A stretch of DNA of 64,000 nucleotides from JAAURB01 sp049647265 (GCA_049647265.1 JBARXJ010000045.1:1-64000), one strand, 5' to 3'; counted from the stretch's first letter, positions 8,705-17,040 are shown. Notes: generated by a model not told the origin, from the sequence alone. A program made the numbers and translations.

Positions 8705-8726
8705 ATCGTCAAACTATCGTCAAACT
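8705..8726 (+). repeat. Tandem 11-mers, likely integrase arm sites
   Basis: ATCGTCAAACT occurs twice head to tail at 8705-8715 and 8716-8726. The same 11-mer, exact or with one or two changes, is also paired at 8542-8563 and 18684-18705. Spacing of one helical turn, between attL and the integrase gene, fits arm-type binding sites for a tyrosine recombinase (inference). Confidence 0.5.
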
Positions 8727-8769
8727 GTCACCAAATTGCCATTTTTTACCCTAGTTATGCGATCGCCAC

Positions 8770-9933
8770 TTAGAGGTCTGGAATCACAAATTTAGACAAG
8801 TTTTCGGCATAGTGTCGGTAAATCATCTCAGGAGAATTCCCCACAGCTTTTGCAACATCCTTGACGTTGACTTTAGCTTCCAAACACAAGGTAACGAAGG
8901 TGTGGCGCATATAGTAAGGTGTTCGATACTCAATCCCTAATTCTGCTAAGATAATTCGCCAGCTTTGGCGAAAAGCTTTATATCCAAGCAAGCCGCCCTT
9001 AACTCCTGGGAAAACAATCTTACTGGTTGAACAGCTAAGGGCTTCTTTTAAGACTTGCCTCGCCGATTGGGAGGTGTGGATAGGCCGCTTCTCCTGTGTC
9101 TTTAATCCCTTAATCCTTTGCCTTCCTTGTTCTCCGTTCACGACGGCATGAGTGAACGTCACCTGCTTGAGGTCTGGTGAAATATTTTCTCGCTGTAGTG
9201 CAATAGCCTCACTCGGTCTACAGCCGACGAAAAAGCAGAACGCCACAAATAGAGCGTAGTGGCTGTACTGGGAGTGAGATTTGTAATGGCTGATGATAGC
9301 GTTGCGTTCTTGGAGGGTGAATGATTCAATTTCTCGCTTGCTTCTGGAAGCTTTCCGTCCAACTGTTCTTGATGCCATGCCCTTGAAGGGTGACTCTTTC
9401 AACTGCACCAATCGAGATGCTATAGCCCACTCTATACAAGCATTGAGCTGAACCAACAAACGCTTTGCCGTGTCAGCGCTTAATTTCGCGATCGCCCAAT
9501 CAGCCAAACCCTGAGCGAACCCGGTCTCATCAGTATCAGGGATTGTTTCGGCAAAAGGGGAACCCTTCAAGTGATTGAACATTACGACATAACCCCCTCT
9601 AAATGTTCCCGGCCTGACTATAGGTTTCTTGGCTCGCATGAAGCGCTTATAAAGTTCAACTAGACTGAGTGATTTCTTTTTGTTAGAAACAGAGACAGAC
9701 TGAGGTTTGTAACGCTTCAATGTAAAGTCAAAGCGGTTTAACTTAACATCAAGTTCAATCTCATAAGCTTTAAGTTGAGCAATTTCTCTGTTCTCTGGTG
9801 TGTCTCTTAAGCCCAGGGGAAGATAGCGCTGTTTCCCTTCAAATAATGCACGAGGCAGGCTGAGTCTGAGGCTGCCATTACTACTGGATACCCCAACCTT
9901 ACCCTTGTAGCGAGGGGCTTTAGATTTAGTCAT
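8770..9933 (-). CDS. int: Tyrosine recombinase (phage-type integrase)
   Basis: The 387-aa protein has the catalytic set of the family: Arg239 in GCRPSEA, a likely Lys278 in the beta-hairpin (GLKTQEKRP), Arg343-His344 in YYMRHTF, and the nucleophile Tyr375 in VGNSPEMIYRHY. Asn replaces the usual His in the GH motif (VGNS). The N-terminal third is the Lys-rich arm- and core-binding part. It lies 140 bp inside attL and is transcribed toward it, directly behind the 53-aa ORF and the primase gene, so it probably belongs to that operon. It should integrate and, with a partner, excise the element at the tRNA-Thr 3' end. Confidence 0.92.
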   Translation of the reverse strand: MTKSKAPRYKGKVGVSSSNGSLRLSLPRALFEGKQRYLPLGLRDTPENREIAQLKAYEIELDVKLNRFDFTLKRYKPQSVSVSNKKKSLSLVELYKRFMRAKKPIVRPGTFRGGYVVMFNHLKGSPFAETIPDTDETGFAQGLADWAIAKLSADTAKRLLVQLNACIEWAIASRLVQLKESPFKGMASRTVGRKASRSKREIESFTLQERNAIISHYKSHSQYSHYALFVAFCFFVGCRPSEAIALQRENISPDLKQVTFTHAVVNGEQGRQRIKGLKTQEKRPIHTSQSARQVLKEALSCSTSKIVFPGVKGGLLGYKAFRQSWRIILAELGIEYRTPYYMRHTFVTLCLEAKVNVKDVAKAVGNSPEMIYRHYAENLSKFVIPDL

Positions 9934-9948
9934 GATTCTATTGGGCGG

Positions 9949-10110
9949 TCAATTGAGCCGTTTTTTTCTACGGCGTGAATTCCGCTTTTCTAAATGTTTT
10001 GCAAATGATTCTATGTACTCTTTGGACGTAACGAGTTTCTGATAGCGTCTAGCGACACGAACTGAATATTCACACATCATTTCATATTGTCGCTGCTGTG
10101 CTGAATTCAT
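9949..10110 (-). CDS. 53-aa basic ORF between primase and integrase
   Basis: An ATG at 10108-10110 overlaps the primase stop codon in a TGATG arrangement, so translation is probably coupled. The frame runs 53 codons to TGA at 9949-9951, ending 15 bases before the integrase start. The product begins MNSAQQRQYEMM, looks helical and ends in a strongly basic tail (KRNSRRRKKRLN). Position next to int and a small basic protein are what one expects of an excisionase or recombination directionality factor, but no helix-turn-helix is evident, so that role is a guess. It was too short for routine ORF calling. Confidence 0.6.
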   Translation of the reverse strand: MNSAQQRQYEMMCEYSVRVARRYQKLVTSKEYIESFAKHLEKRNSRRRKKRLN

Positions 10111-12896
10111 CATCTCTTCTTAATTGCCTCAATATGGACGTATGCCATTTTCCCGTAGACATCAACATGGAAATGGGGATAATCTATCCGTTTGACTTCT
10201 CCGCTTTTCTCCTCACCCTCTTGAGTCTTGAAAACAATCAAATCCCCAACAGCAGGCATTGATTTAACGGCGTTGTAGATTCGTCCTCTTGAACGAACAA
10301 TTCGCTGAGCTTTTTCTAACTTTTGCAGATGAATTTCAACAGCCTTAAGATTAGAGAATTTCGCGATAAAATCAGCCTCTTTTACACTACTAGGCTTGGT
10401 GCGGCTAGCCAGCCAACTGTCGTTTAATTCATTGACAACATCCGTAAACGTACTCGACTCTCTACGTGGTGCTGATGTATCCTGGGATACCAGCTTTCCC
10501 TGATTTTGGCATCCAAGCTTTTCTATTTTTTCTTTCTCAGCAATCTTGTTAGAAAAATCCGTCACATCCGTCACCGCTATACAGGGACTGGATTCTAGCG
10601 TCACCAAATCCGTCACCAAATCCGTCACCAATCCGTCACCCTTGACTTGAGTTTTCTGTTCGAGTTGATTTTCATAGGTGGGCAAATCTTTGTAACTCTC
10701 TCCCTGTCTGATTTTCATCCCTAAAATCATCCTGCCATTTTTTGAGGTGATTTTTTTTATCTGCCATTGTATCGACTGACACACCTCCAATAGCTCAACG
10801 GCGAATCGCTTATTCGACTTAGTTTGATTGCCAGATTCTTGACAATAATCCTTGTAATCTTCGTAAAGTTTTTTCAGAGGCGTTACAGTTCCAGTCGAAT
10901 CAGGAATCAATCGCTCATCTAACCACGCCGCGATTGAATCTTCACGGATGCGAGATTGCCAGAACTGAAGATTAACTTCTGGACTGTCTTCAACGGTTCT
11001 CAATGTCTCTGAGACAAAATCATCAGGGAGTTGCAAAAGGTGATTGGTAAAGGCTGCTAACTCCGCCTCAAAGTCAGCTTGCAAGTCGCGCCTGTCTTTG
11101 TTTTCTACGCGGGCATTCATTGGTAGTGGTATCGCCCGGCGCTTCAACCCCTCACCTGTCTCTCCAGGAAAAACAGGGGTTTCACTTGCCAAAATAACCA
11201 TACCCCCATAAGTGAATTCAAACGCCTCTTTCTGCTTCTTCTCAGCCCGTAACATATCCTGCCCGGTCAGCTTCATAAACTCGCTGATGTTGCGGGGTTT
11301 ACTGCGTTCATCAGAGAACAGAACCAATCGCTTACCATGAACTCTCGCTGTCTCGAATCGGTTGGTGCAGAACTGCTCTAAGTTAGAGGAAACGACATTA
11401 TTTGTTCCAATCAGGGAGGTGATGAGCCTCATGTAGGTTCCCTTTCCACTACCGCCAATCCCCACAAGGTGCAGAAATTTCTGGAGGTCACTGCGACCTT
11501 TGAGGACAGCGCTGGCGAAACAGATTAGAATGTTACGGATATTTTTCTTGCCCTGGGAGGCAAAGTCTAGCCACTTATCAATCACCTCCCAGTCCCTAGC
11601 CGTCGCATCGTGAGGACGGGGTAACGTCCAGGTGAGATGATATTTCGGGTTATGTTCTTTGAGTTGATTTGTTTCTAAATCCAATACCCCATTGGTAAAG
11701 GGCAGGTAACGCTGATTGTCTGCTTCGTCCCAAGTATCTGTATAGGCTGAAGTACTTAACCACAAGAAATCAACCACTTGAGTGATATAGGCGGTTGAAT
11801 CTAAGTCATCACATCCCAATTCTTCTATAAGCTGCATTGCCAGTCGCTCAACAGCCTCTGCGGGTATCTCAGTCCACACTCCCTTCGCCATGGCTTCATA
11901 ACGCATCCAAACCTTGCGATCGGCAACATAGAGCAGGTGAGGATATTTCCGGTGCAGTTGGCGGGCTAGAGCGCTGGCTTTAGGGCGTTTCTTTGGGGTT
12001 GGGGCTGAGAACTCTAACAATTGCGGTTGAGGGCTGGCAGGTGAGGCGTGAGTGGGGTTAGGGGTAACGTAGTTTAGAATCTCCTGCTTTGGAAGCTTGG
12101 GATAATCGTGTATCCAATCAACAAAGTCAATCCCTCCCTTGTCCTCTAAGGCTTGCCAAAACTGAGGAGATTGGGGCAAGGCATAGAGCCAGCCTTTGAC
12201 ATTAAGTATTTCTGCCATCATCTCCATATGCAGGCATCCTGGCTTATCCCGGTCGGGGGCAAGAATTACCTCAGCCTCACCCAAGTCAGCCAATGCGGGC
12301 TTGATTGATTCAAACCCATTCAGGTTACGTTTAAACCGGGTGAGCTTCTGCCCATCGACTGTCTCAAATGCCTTGGTAACGGTTTTGCCTGTGCCGCCGA
12401 TAGTCGTTGTAGCGGGGATGGCTTTATCCCAGAATGCATCAACTGTAGATTCCCCTTCACACAGCACAATAGCCTCACCTTGTGCGATTGCCGCCATCAC
12501 ATCGGCGTAACGATACAAGGGGATATCTGGAGTCTTAACAGGCCCGTAACCTTTAACCCACTCTGTACCGTTCCAATGCTGCTGATAAATTGACTTGCCT
12601 TTACCATTGCGTCCAGGAACAACCTTAGTCACCTTCACCAATGGGTTGCCGTCACGGTCGGGGTAAAAGTACTCAGTTGTCTTGCTTTCTCGGGGTGCTT
12701 TCTCTGTGCGGTCAGTCTCGAAAAGTTTCGGGTACTCTGCTTTTATTAGTTCTTTAATATTTGTCGTTGAGCAACCATTCCAGCAGCTATAAGCGCCTGT
12801 CATGTTGTTGACTGAGAAGTTGTGACCGCCGCAAGACGGGCAAATATATTTTCCTTTTTCTTTGGCAGGGGTGAGTAGTTTTACTAGCTGTTTCAT
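10110..12896 (-). CDS. Zinc-ribbon/TOPRIM primase with D5/P4-type helicase
   Basis: The product, about 928 aa, begins with a four-cysteine zinc ribbon (Cys19, 22, 38, 42). It continues with a TOPRIM domain (VLCEGEST near 145-151, ILAPDRDKPG near 211-220) and a D5_N/SF3-type helicase with Walker A GIGGSGKGT near residue 480 and the later FSDERSKP and GEGLKRRAIPLPMN motifs. Such proteins prime and unwind replication of phages, satellites and plasmids. I prefer the ATG at 12896 over the one at 12923 because AAGGAG lies eight bases before it. A threonine/aspartate repeat (VTDLVTDLVT; 10560-10640) sits in the C-terminal linker and recurs inverted at 18262-18357. Its stop overlaps the 53-aa ORF. 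Confidence 0.9.
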   Translation of the reverse strand: MKQLVKLLTPAKEKGKYICPSCGGHNFSVNNMTGAYSCWNGCSTTNIKELIKAEYPKLFETDRTEKAPRESKTTEYFYPDRDGNPLVKVTKVVPGRNGKGKSIYQQHWNGTEWVKGYGPVKTPDIPLYRYADVMAAIAQGEAIVLCEGESTVDAFWDKAIPATTTIGGTGKTVTKAFETVDGQKLTRFKRNLNGFESIKPALADLGEAEVILAPDRDKPGCLHMEMMAEILNVKGWLYALPQSPQFWQALEDKGGIDFVDWIHDYPKLPKQEILNYVTPNPTHASPASPQPQLLEFSAPTPKKRPKASALARQLHRKYPHLLYVADRKVWMRYEAMAKGVWTEIPAEAVERLAMQLIEELGCDDLDSTAYITQVVDFLWLSTSAYTDTWDEADNQRYLPFTNGVLDLETNQLKEHNPKYHLTWTLPRPHDATARDWEVIDKWLDFASQGKKNIRNILICFASAVLKGRSDLQKFLHLVGIGGSGKGTYMRLITSLIGTNNVVSSNLEQFCTNRFETARVHGKRLVLFSDERSKPRNISEFMKLTGQDMLRAEKKQKEAFEFTYGGMVILASETPVFPGETGEGLKRRAIPLPMNARVENKDRRDLQADFEAELAAFTNHLLQLPDDFVSETLRTVEDSPEVNLQFWQSRIREDSIAAWLDERLIPDSTGTVTPLKKLYEDYKDYCQESGNQTKSNKRFAVELLEVCQSIQWQIKKITSKNGRMILGMKIRQGESYKDLPTYENQLEQKTQVKGDGLVTDLVTDLVTLESSPCIAVTDVTDFSNKIAEKEKIEKLGCQNQGKLVSQDTSAPRRESSTFTDVVNELNDSWLASRTKPSSVKEADFIAKFSNLKAVEIHLQKLEKAQRIVRSRGRIYNAVKSMPAVGDLIVFKTQEGEEKSGEVKRIDYPHFHVDVYGKMAYVHIEAIKKR
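10548..10643 (-). repeat. 96-bp inverted repeat, copy A, inside the primase gene
   Basis: The reverse complement of this segment matches 18262-18357, with two compensating one-base indels and a short diverged patch. The core is a GGTGACGGATT(T) motif repeated three times, followed by CTGTATAGCGGTGACGGATG. Here it encodes the VTDLVTDLVT stretch of the primase. Confidence 0.85.
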
Positions 12897-12999
12897 GCTA
12901 TAATCTCCTTGTGTTCTTGACATTTTAAAGGCGCTTTCCTAGCTGAACTTTTGGATTGTCATCTTGAAAAACGCCCTTAACTAGCTGTTTATTATAAGC

Positions 13000-13043
13000 A
13001 GCAAAAAACAAAACCCGCAAGGCTTAAAACCCAGGCGGGTTTT
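13000..13043 (-). terminator. Terminator for the leftward gene cluster
   Basis: AAAACCCGC (13010-13018) pairs perfectly with GCGGGTTTT (13035-13043). On the minus strand the stem is followed by TTTTGTTTTTTG, a good T-tract. It separates the ATPase and small-gene cluster from the primase-integrase operon, which therefore needs its own promoter just downstream. Confidence 0.65.
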
Positions 13044-13105
13044 CACTTTGAGAACTAATTGCTATTTTTCTCTGAATGATGCAAAATATTAGCAATCTTC
13101 AATAT

Positions 13106-13206
13106 GTCCGTCTTTTATCGGAAAGACGGACACCTAATATTTCCTACTGTTAAGTCTGTGCCTCTGTTTCATCTTTCCACTTGCTAAAAGGGTGTCCGTC
13201 TTTTAT
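13106..13206. promoter_or_regulatory. Operator or iteron-like repeats upstream of the primase gene
   Basis: GTCCGTCTTT (13106-13115) and AAAGACGGAC (13122-13131) form a perfect 10-bp inverted repeat with a 6-base loop, and GTCCGTCTTTTAT occurs again at 13194-13206 in direct orientation. Three copies of one half-site in 100 bp upstream of a replication gene suggest a binding site for an element-encoded regulator or initiator. This lies upstream of the terminator at 13000-13043, so it is not transcribed with the primase gene. Confidence 0.45.
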
Positions 13207-13306
13207 GCAGATATTGAACAAGGATTCAAGTTGGGGATGGAGGGACTGCTACCGCTTCTTGTCGGGAGTCGTTTTGTTCTGACTTTGGTGACAGGGTTAG
13301 GAAGTT

Positions 13307-13426
13307 GTGAGGTTTGTGCAAACCGCCCTGTCTTCAAAATCATTGAGCTACGATATCAAGCTAACCAATGACAAGGTTGTCATCTTTGACCCAGAGAAGT
13401 TTGCCGAAGCTGCCGAACAACTTTAA
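13307..13426 (+). CDS. 39-aa ORF, doubtful or remnant
   Basis: A GTG at 13307, preceded by AGGA at a proper distance, opens a 39-codon frame ending at TAA 13424-13426. The C-terminal half (YDIKLTNDKVVIFDPEKF, then AEAAEQL) has ordinary protein-like composition, unlike the surrounding non-coding sequence. It may be a small gene or the 3' remnant of a longer one, and it runs against its neighbours. Function unknown. Confidence 0.3.
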   Translation: MRFVQTALSSKSLSYDIKLTNDKVVIFDPEKFAEAAEQL

Positions 13427-13868
13427 ACTGTTTAGCTATTTTTTCTATAAACCCTATAGGGTTTTACTCTGGCTACACATTGCTAAAGCTTGCTTGGTAC
13501 GATTAAAAACGCTAGGGGTGAGAAGTCTGTCAAGGAAAGGGTTAACAGCTTCTCAGTTTTTGCCACAGTCGCCTCAAAGTCTCTGAGTACACAAACCCCC
13601 GTTTTCATCTCCTCAAGGCGCTGCAAACTGCTATAGTCCCTCTCTAATGAAGTCTGTTGATACATTGTTAATCTGCTTGGGGTTTAAGTCGTGAGATGAG
13701 ATTGCTCACTCCGGGTTGGTGAGGTGGAGTGACAAGCTTAAGTAGAGGAGAGCTTAAACTGATAAGAATTCTGTCAAAAAGAACAAGCACTAATTGATAT
13801 TTATCCATGGTTGTAAACTGATTTGCTTTTTGTCACTCTTTTTATAGAAATAGTCAAATTGTTGAGAG
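13427..13868. other. Intergenic stretch of the element, no confident gene
   Basis: About 440 bases lie between the 39-aa ORF and the ATPase stop codon. A 60-aa minus-strand frame (13483-13665, MYQQTSLERDY and onward) overlaps a 72-aa plus-strand frame (13368-13586). Neither has a ribosome site or recognisable family. The minus-strand one reads more like protein and would lie in the same direction as the cluster, but I would not call it. Confidence 0.4.
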
Positions 13869-15179
13869 TTAAATCAACTCTTTCAATGCGCTCAACAAAT
13901 CTTTCCCTCGACGATAATTAGCCCCTTTCATACCTAGAATGTCCTTGATGATTTTAGTGTCTGAATAACCACCCTCAGTGATAGCCTTGACTGCCTCAGA
14001 CAGCCTTAACTCGCTAACTTGGTAATTTTCGGTTAACCCAGTTAGACTGGTGGTTAGGGGCGGGTTAGGAGAGGTTAGAGTTTGGTTAGGTTCAGTTAGG
14101 CTAACTTCTGGGTTAACCTCAGGGCTAACTAAATTCTGCACCGGGTTTAACCGCAGTGGTTTAATATTGGCGGGGGGCTGTTTATCCTTGACTTGTTGAT
14201 AGTGTGAGTGAGTCGGATGAACACTCAACTCATCATTGACCATGGCACAATAAGCGGTTGATTTTAATTCCTGGATGATGCGTCTGTCGGGGTGAGTCTT
14301 AGCATACTTGAGGGCTATTTTATTGAGACGGATGAGTGAGTAGTTCTCGAGAAAGTCTCCCATTCCATCTAATCCGAGGGCTTTAACGTTGCCTGAATGT
14401 GAGCAGAAAACACTGAGTTTGTTGTACTTTCTACATTCAGAACCGGAACGGATAATAAAGCGCTCACAGATGTCTAATTTGCGCCGTTTGGCTTCGACTC
14501 GCACAGACGGCCATTCGTCCAGGAATTCAACTAACCGGGTTAAGGGTTGCCGTTGACGGTTGAGTTGTTTGCGGGCTTCTAAGTCTAAAAGTGATTGTTC
14601 GAGGTAGTTGAAGATGTCATCATAGTCAGAATAGACGGTGATGCCATCCGGCCATGTCCTCCCATCATCATGGGGGTTGCACACCACAACCTGTTCAGCG
14701 TCCATCTCACCTGCAAGGTAAAGGCAAACCGAGGTTTTACCCGCGCCTGAATCACCTAAGAGGGCAATACCTGTACCCTCAGCGAGTACGTCTTTGACTT
14801 GGATGACTTCAAGCGGTTCGGGTAAGGCTTCAGGCTCGACAAGCTCAGCGGTCATTGTTTTCGGTTCAATGTAGTCAGTTTTAAGTGTTTCAACATAACG
14901 GTCTACCCGGTTCTCTGACTCGTAGACTTGGCAACGGCTGAATTCATACTCAAGAATGTCAAGGCGCTTGTTTTTGGATTTGACGATGAAGCCGGGGATG
15001 AGTGAACCCCATCTCAAGGTACGCGCCAAGGGTAGGTTGTTCATTGAGTGTTGAATGGGATAGGAGGATAAAAACATCACTCCTGTAAGTGCTATGCAAG
15101 CATTACTTAGGCTTGTGAGGGTGTTGTACTCAGCAAACCAACTTTGCAAGACTGAGACCGGGATAGACCGTTTAGCCAA
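13869..15179 (-). CDS. Membrane-anchored P-loop ATPase (FtsK/HerA-like), function unknown
   Basis: The 436-aa protein has one hydrophobic segment near residues 21-42. Walker A GDSGAGKTS is at 142-150 and a Walker B-like LVEFLDEW near 217-223. The overall pattern recalls FtsK/HerA-type DNA pumps, although I cannot assign a family. The C-terminal 120 residues are a Thr/Pro/Leu-rich low-complexity linker (13999-14160, with recurring GGTTAG-type DNA) followed by a small helical domain (EAVKAITEGGYSDTKIIKD). Its start overlaps the preceding membrane-protein gene by eight bases, so the two are co-translated. DNA transfer, packaging or partition are possible roles; the sequence does not choose. Confidence 0.72.
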   Translation of the reverse strand: MAKRSIPVSVLQSWFAEYNTLTSLSNACIALTGVMFLSSYPIQHSMNNLPLARTLRWGSLIPGFIVKSKNKRLDILEYEFSRCQVYESENRVDRYVETLKTDYIEPKTMTAELVEPEALPEPLEVIQVKDVLAEGTGIALLGDSGAGKTSVCLYLAGEMDAEQVVVCNPHDDGRTWPDGITVYSDYDDIFNYLEQSLLDLEARKQLNRQRQPLTRLVEFLDEWPSVRVEAKRRKLDICERFIIRSGSECRKYNKLSVFCSHSGNVKALGLDGMGDFLENYSLIRLNKIALKYAKTHPDRRIIQELKSTAYCAMVNDELSVHPTHSHYQQVKDKQPPANIKPLRLNPVQNLVSPEVNPEVSLTEPNQTLTSPNPPLTTSLTGLTENYQVSELRLSEAVKAITEGGYSDTKIIKDILGMKGANYRRGKDLLSALKELI

Positions 15180-15621
15180 TTGACATCACCCCCAACAAGA
15201 TTGCAATTGTGACCATGACTAATCGCATCACTAGACCTGTAACAAGGCTTGGGTAGCGTGTCAGCAGCCACTGGATGAAAAAGTAGCTAATGGCACACAA
15301 TCCGGCTAGGAGGGTTGCTGTTGTCCAACCCCAATCAACCCCGTTGCGTTCTGCTGCAAAGGTTGATTCACATACTGCGGTCGGCAGGATAAGATAAAGG
15401 GTGAAGGTTGCAGACCACTCACGAGCGCTGGTGGGGACTGACAAGGCTCTACGGATGCGATAGTCTTGTTTGTCTTTTAGTCTCTGTGGTTCGACAAACT
15501 CGCTGTTTGATGCCCGTTTCTCCCATTTTTGAATGGGCGGGGGTGAGGTGATTTCAGTTTCTTTGGGGGGTTGTTCAGGTAGTTTGAATAGCCCCCCAAA
15601 ATCAAAGTTAAAGTCAGACAT
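15172..15621 (-). CDS. Small membrane protein, partner of the ATPase
   Basis: The 149-aa product starts MSDFNFDFGG, with a soluble N-terminal half rich in Pro/Glu/Lys and then three hydrophobic segments (TFTLYLILPTAV, TTATLLAGLCAISYFF and a last one ending in LGVMSIG). An in-frame TTG at 15675 would add 18 residues, but it lacks a ribosome site, so I chose the ATG at 15621. The 3' end overlaps the ATPase start by eight bases. A membrane anchor or channel working with the ATPase is a reasonable inference. No family recognised. Confidence 0.65.
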   Translation of the reverse strand: MSDFNFDFGGLFKLPEQPPKETEITSPPPIQKWEKRASNSEFVEPQRLKDKQDYRIRRALSVPTSAREWSATFTLYLILPTAVCESTFAAERNGVDWGWTTATLLAGLCAISYFFIQWLLTRYPSLVTGLVMRLVMVTIAILLGVMSIG

Positions 15622-15661
15622 TGCAGTTACAAAGAACAAGGAATAGGGAACGAAAAATAGA

Positions 15662-15904
15662 TTATTCTGACTCAAGAGATTTAGCGATATTCTCTAGGGC
15701 TTGAGCTATTCGGGTTTGAACTTTAGATAGTCTGATAATCTCTGTATGTATCTGCCCACAATATATAGCTACTTCCCCTATTTTGTCCTTGTTCAGCCTT
15801 GAATAGTTTCTTAATTCTGGGAGTTCAGTTTCTAAAGATAGAGCCACTTGATTAAGGCTGTCGCTCATCTGGGTCAGGGCTTTTAGCCGTTTCTTTTTTT
15901 TCAT
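15662..15904 (-). CDS. 80-aa coiled-coil protein of the element
   Basis: The ATG at 15904 is preceded by AGGAG at eight bases. The product starts MKKKKRLKALTQMSDSLNQ and is predicted helical throughout, with heptad-like Leu/Ile spacing and no hydrophobic membrane segment. It lies in the same operon as the ATPase and membrane protein. No family recognised; a structural or adaptor role is only a guess. Confidence 0.6.
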   Translation of the reverse strand: MKKKKRLKALTQMSDSLNQVALSLETELPELRNYSRLNKDKIGEVAIYCGQIHTEIIRLSKVQTRIAQALENIAKSLESE

Positions 15905-15931
15905 TGTTTTCTCCTAAAATCGTACGGTTAA

Positions 15932-16108
15932 CTAATGCCAATCTGGAAGATACCAAAAACTGCCTTTTTGATAGCAACCCCAACCTGTAAGCATCTTACG
16001 CATCAAGCCTCTTGATAGCTTAAACTCCTCACATATCTCTCCTAGAGTAGGCTCCATCCGGAGAATAAAGTCAAAAACATCCCCGACATCCCAGTTATAG
16101 TTGCTCAT
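15932..16108 (-). CDS. 58-aa ORF with helix-turn-helix-like pattern
   Basis: An ATG at 16106-16108 with GGAG six bases upstream opens a 58-codon frame ending in TAG at 15932-15934. The sequence starts MSNYNWDVGDVFDF. Its middle (TLGEICEEFKLSRGLMRKML) has the spacing of a helix-turn-helix, and the end is aromatic (SFWYLPDWH). It fills an otherwise empty 230-base gap in a tight operon, which supports it as a gene. A small regulator is likely but unproven. Confidence 0.6.
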   Translation of the reverse strand: MSNYNWDVGDVFDFILRMEPTLGEICEEFKLSRGLMRKMLTGWGCYQKGSFWYLPDWH

Positions 16109-16137
16109 TGAAATCTCCTTTTTCTGACATAAAAGTA

Positions 16138-16353
16138 CTAATGTCTTTTCATCCCTTCAACAACAGCTCGGACATTTTCTAACTCATCAAACATAGAACT
16201 GCCTCTTATTGATTGACAAAAGATTGACTGTAGTTCCTTGATTGTTTCGAGGGTGGCTTCTATTCGGTCTCTGCGAGATAGTTTTGAGGCTTTCATTAAC
16301 AGCCAAGTAAAGCAACTTCCTAATACTATCCCTGAGGATAAAACCAATAACAC
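16138..16353 (-). CDS. 71-aa single-pass membrane protein
   Basis: The start is a GTG at 16353 with GGAGG about ten bases before it. Residues 2-20 are hydrophobic (LLVLSSGIVLGSCFTWLL), followed by a charged helical tail. The start lies two bases after the stop of the preceding 130-aa gene, so it is translationally linked. No family recognised; the form (N-terminal anchor, cytoplasmic helix) resembles small accessory subunits of membrane machines. Confidence 0.55.
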   Translation of the reverse strand: MLLVLSSGIVLGSCFTWLLMKASKLSRRDRIEATLETIKELQSIFCQSIRGSSMFDELENVRAVVEGMKRH

Positions 16354-16355
16354 TG

Positions 16356-16748
16356 CTATTGACCTCCCATTAATAGCCGGACTTGAGTATCGTCATCACC
16401 TCCGTTGTCTGAGTTTTGATTAGCAATGGCGCGTAGGACTTTCTGAGGAGAAAGGGCGCGTTGTTTCATCCGTTCTATTTCTTCATCTGGAATTGTTGCG
16501 GCTTCAGCTTCTGCGTTTTCTTCGGCAATTTTAGAATACATTCCCATTCTTAATTGGCTGAGCATGGCTTGGGCTTTTGTACCAACTTCACCATTACGGT
16601 CTGACATTTTTTGTAAGAACTTCTGAATAGTTCGAGCGTCAACCTCATCGGCTAAATTATTGGCACGTTCTTCGGCAATTTCATCAGCTACGATTTCAAA
16701 GGATGAGAGGTTTTCAGCTTGTTGCTGGGGTGTTTTGTTATTAGGCAT
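16356..16748 (-). CDS. 130-aa acidic helical protein of the element
   Basis: The ATG at 16748 overlaps the preceding gene by eight bases. The product starts MPNNKTPQQQAENLS, is rich in Glu/Ala/Gln and probably all-helical, with repeated EAEAATIPDEE-type acidic stretches and a low-complexity end. It sits in the middle of the small-gene operon. No family recognised. Confidence 0.6.
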   Translation of the reverse strand: MPNNKTPQQQAENLSSFEIVADEIAEERANNLADEVDARTIQKFLQKMSDRNGEVGTKAQAMLSQLRMGMYSKIAEENAEAEAATIPDEEIERMKQRALSPQKVLRAIANQNSDNGGDDDTQVRLLMGGQ

Positions 16749-16974
16749 CTTGCATTAATTCCGGTAAACAATAATCAATAAAAGACTGGAGTGATAGGTC
16801 TCTTGATTTCCACTCGGTTAGTTGTTTGGAGAGGTAATCAAGGACTTTGATTTGCTGGGGAGATAGGGGACGTTGTAGACCCCAACCCATCGCTTTACAT
16901 AGGGCTGCACCTTCTCTCCTAGACAGTGCTAGTTTTGTATAGACGGTGCATCTTTTGGTGGGGAATGTTGGCAT
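16741..16974 (-). CDS. 77-aa small protein of the element
   Basis: The frame starts MPTFPTKRCTVYTKL and contains REGAALCKAMGWGL and PLSPQQIKVLDYL, compatible with a small helical domain. It overlaps the following gene by eight bases, and upstream lies the repeat-rich stretch 17041-17095. No family recognised. Operon position supports it as real. Confidence 0.55.
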   Translation of the reverse strand: MPTFPTKRCTVYTKLALSRREGAALCKAMGWGLQRPLSPQQIKVLDYLSKQLTEWKSRDLSLQSFIDYCLPELMQDA

Positions 16975-17040
16975 AAGTCAGGCATTGTAGTATGCTGTAT
17001 TTTGCTTGGGTAACGTTGGGTAACTAATCGCTGAAATGTT

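Noticed and set aside
12196..12510. 104-codon plus-strand frame
   Set aside because: Opposite the TOPRIM part of the primase gene, whose motifs are clear.
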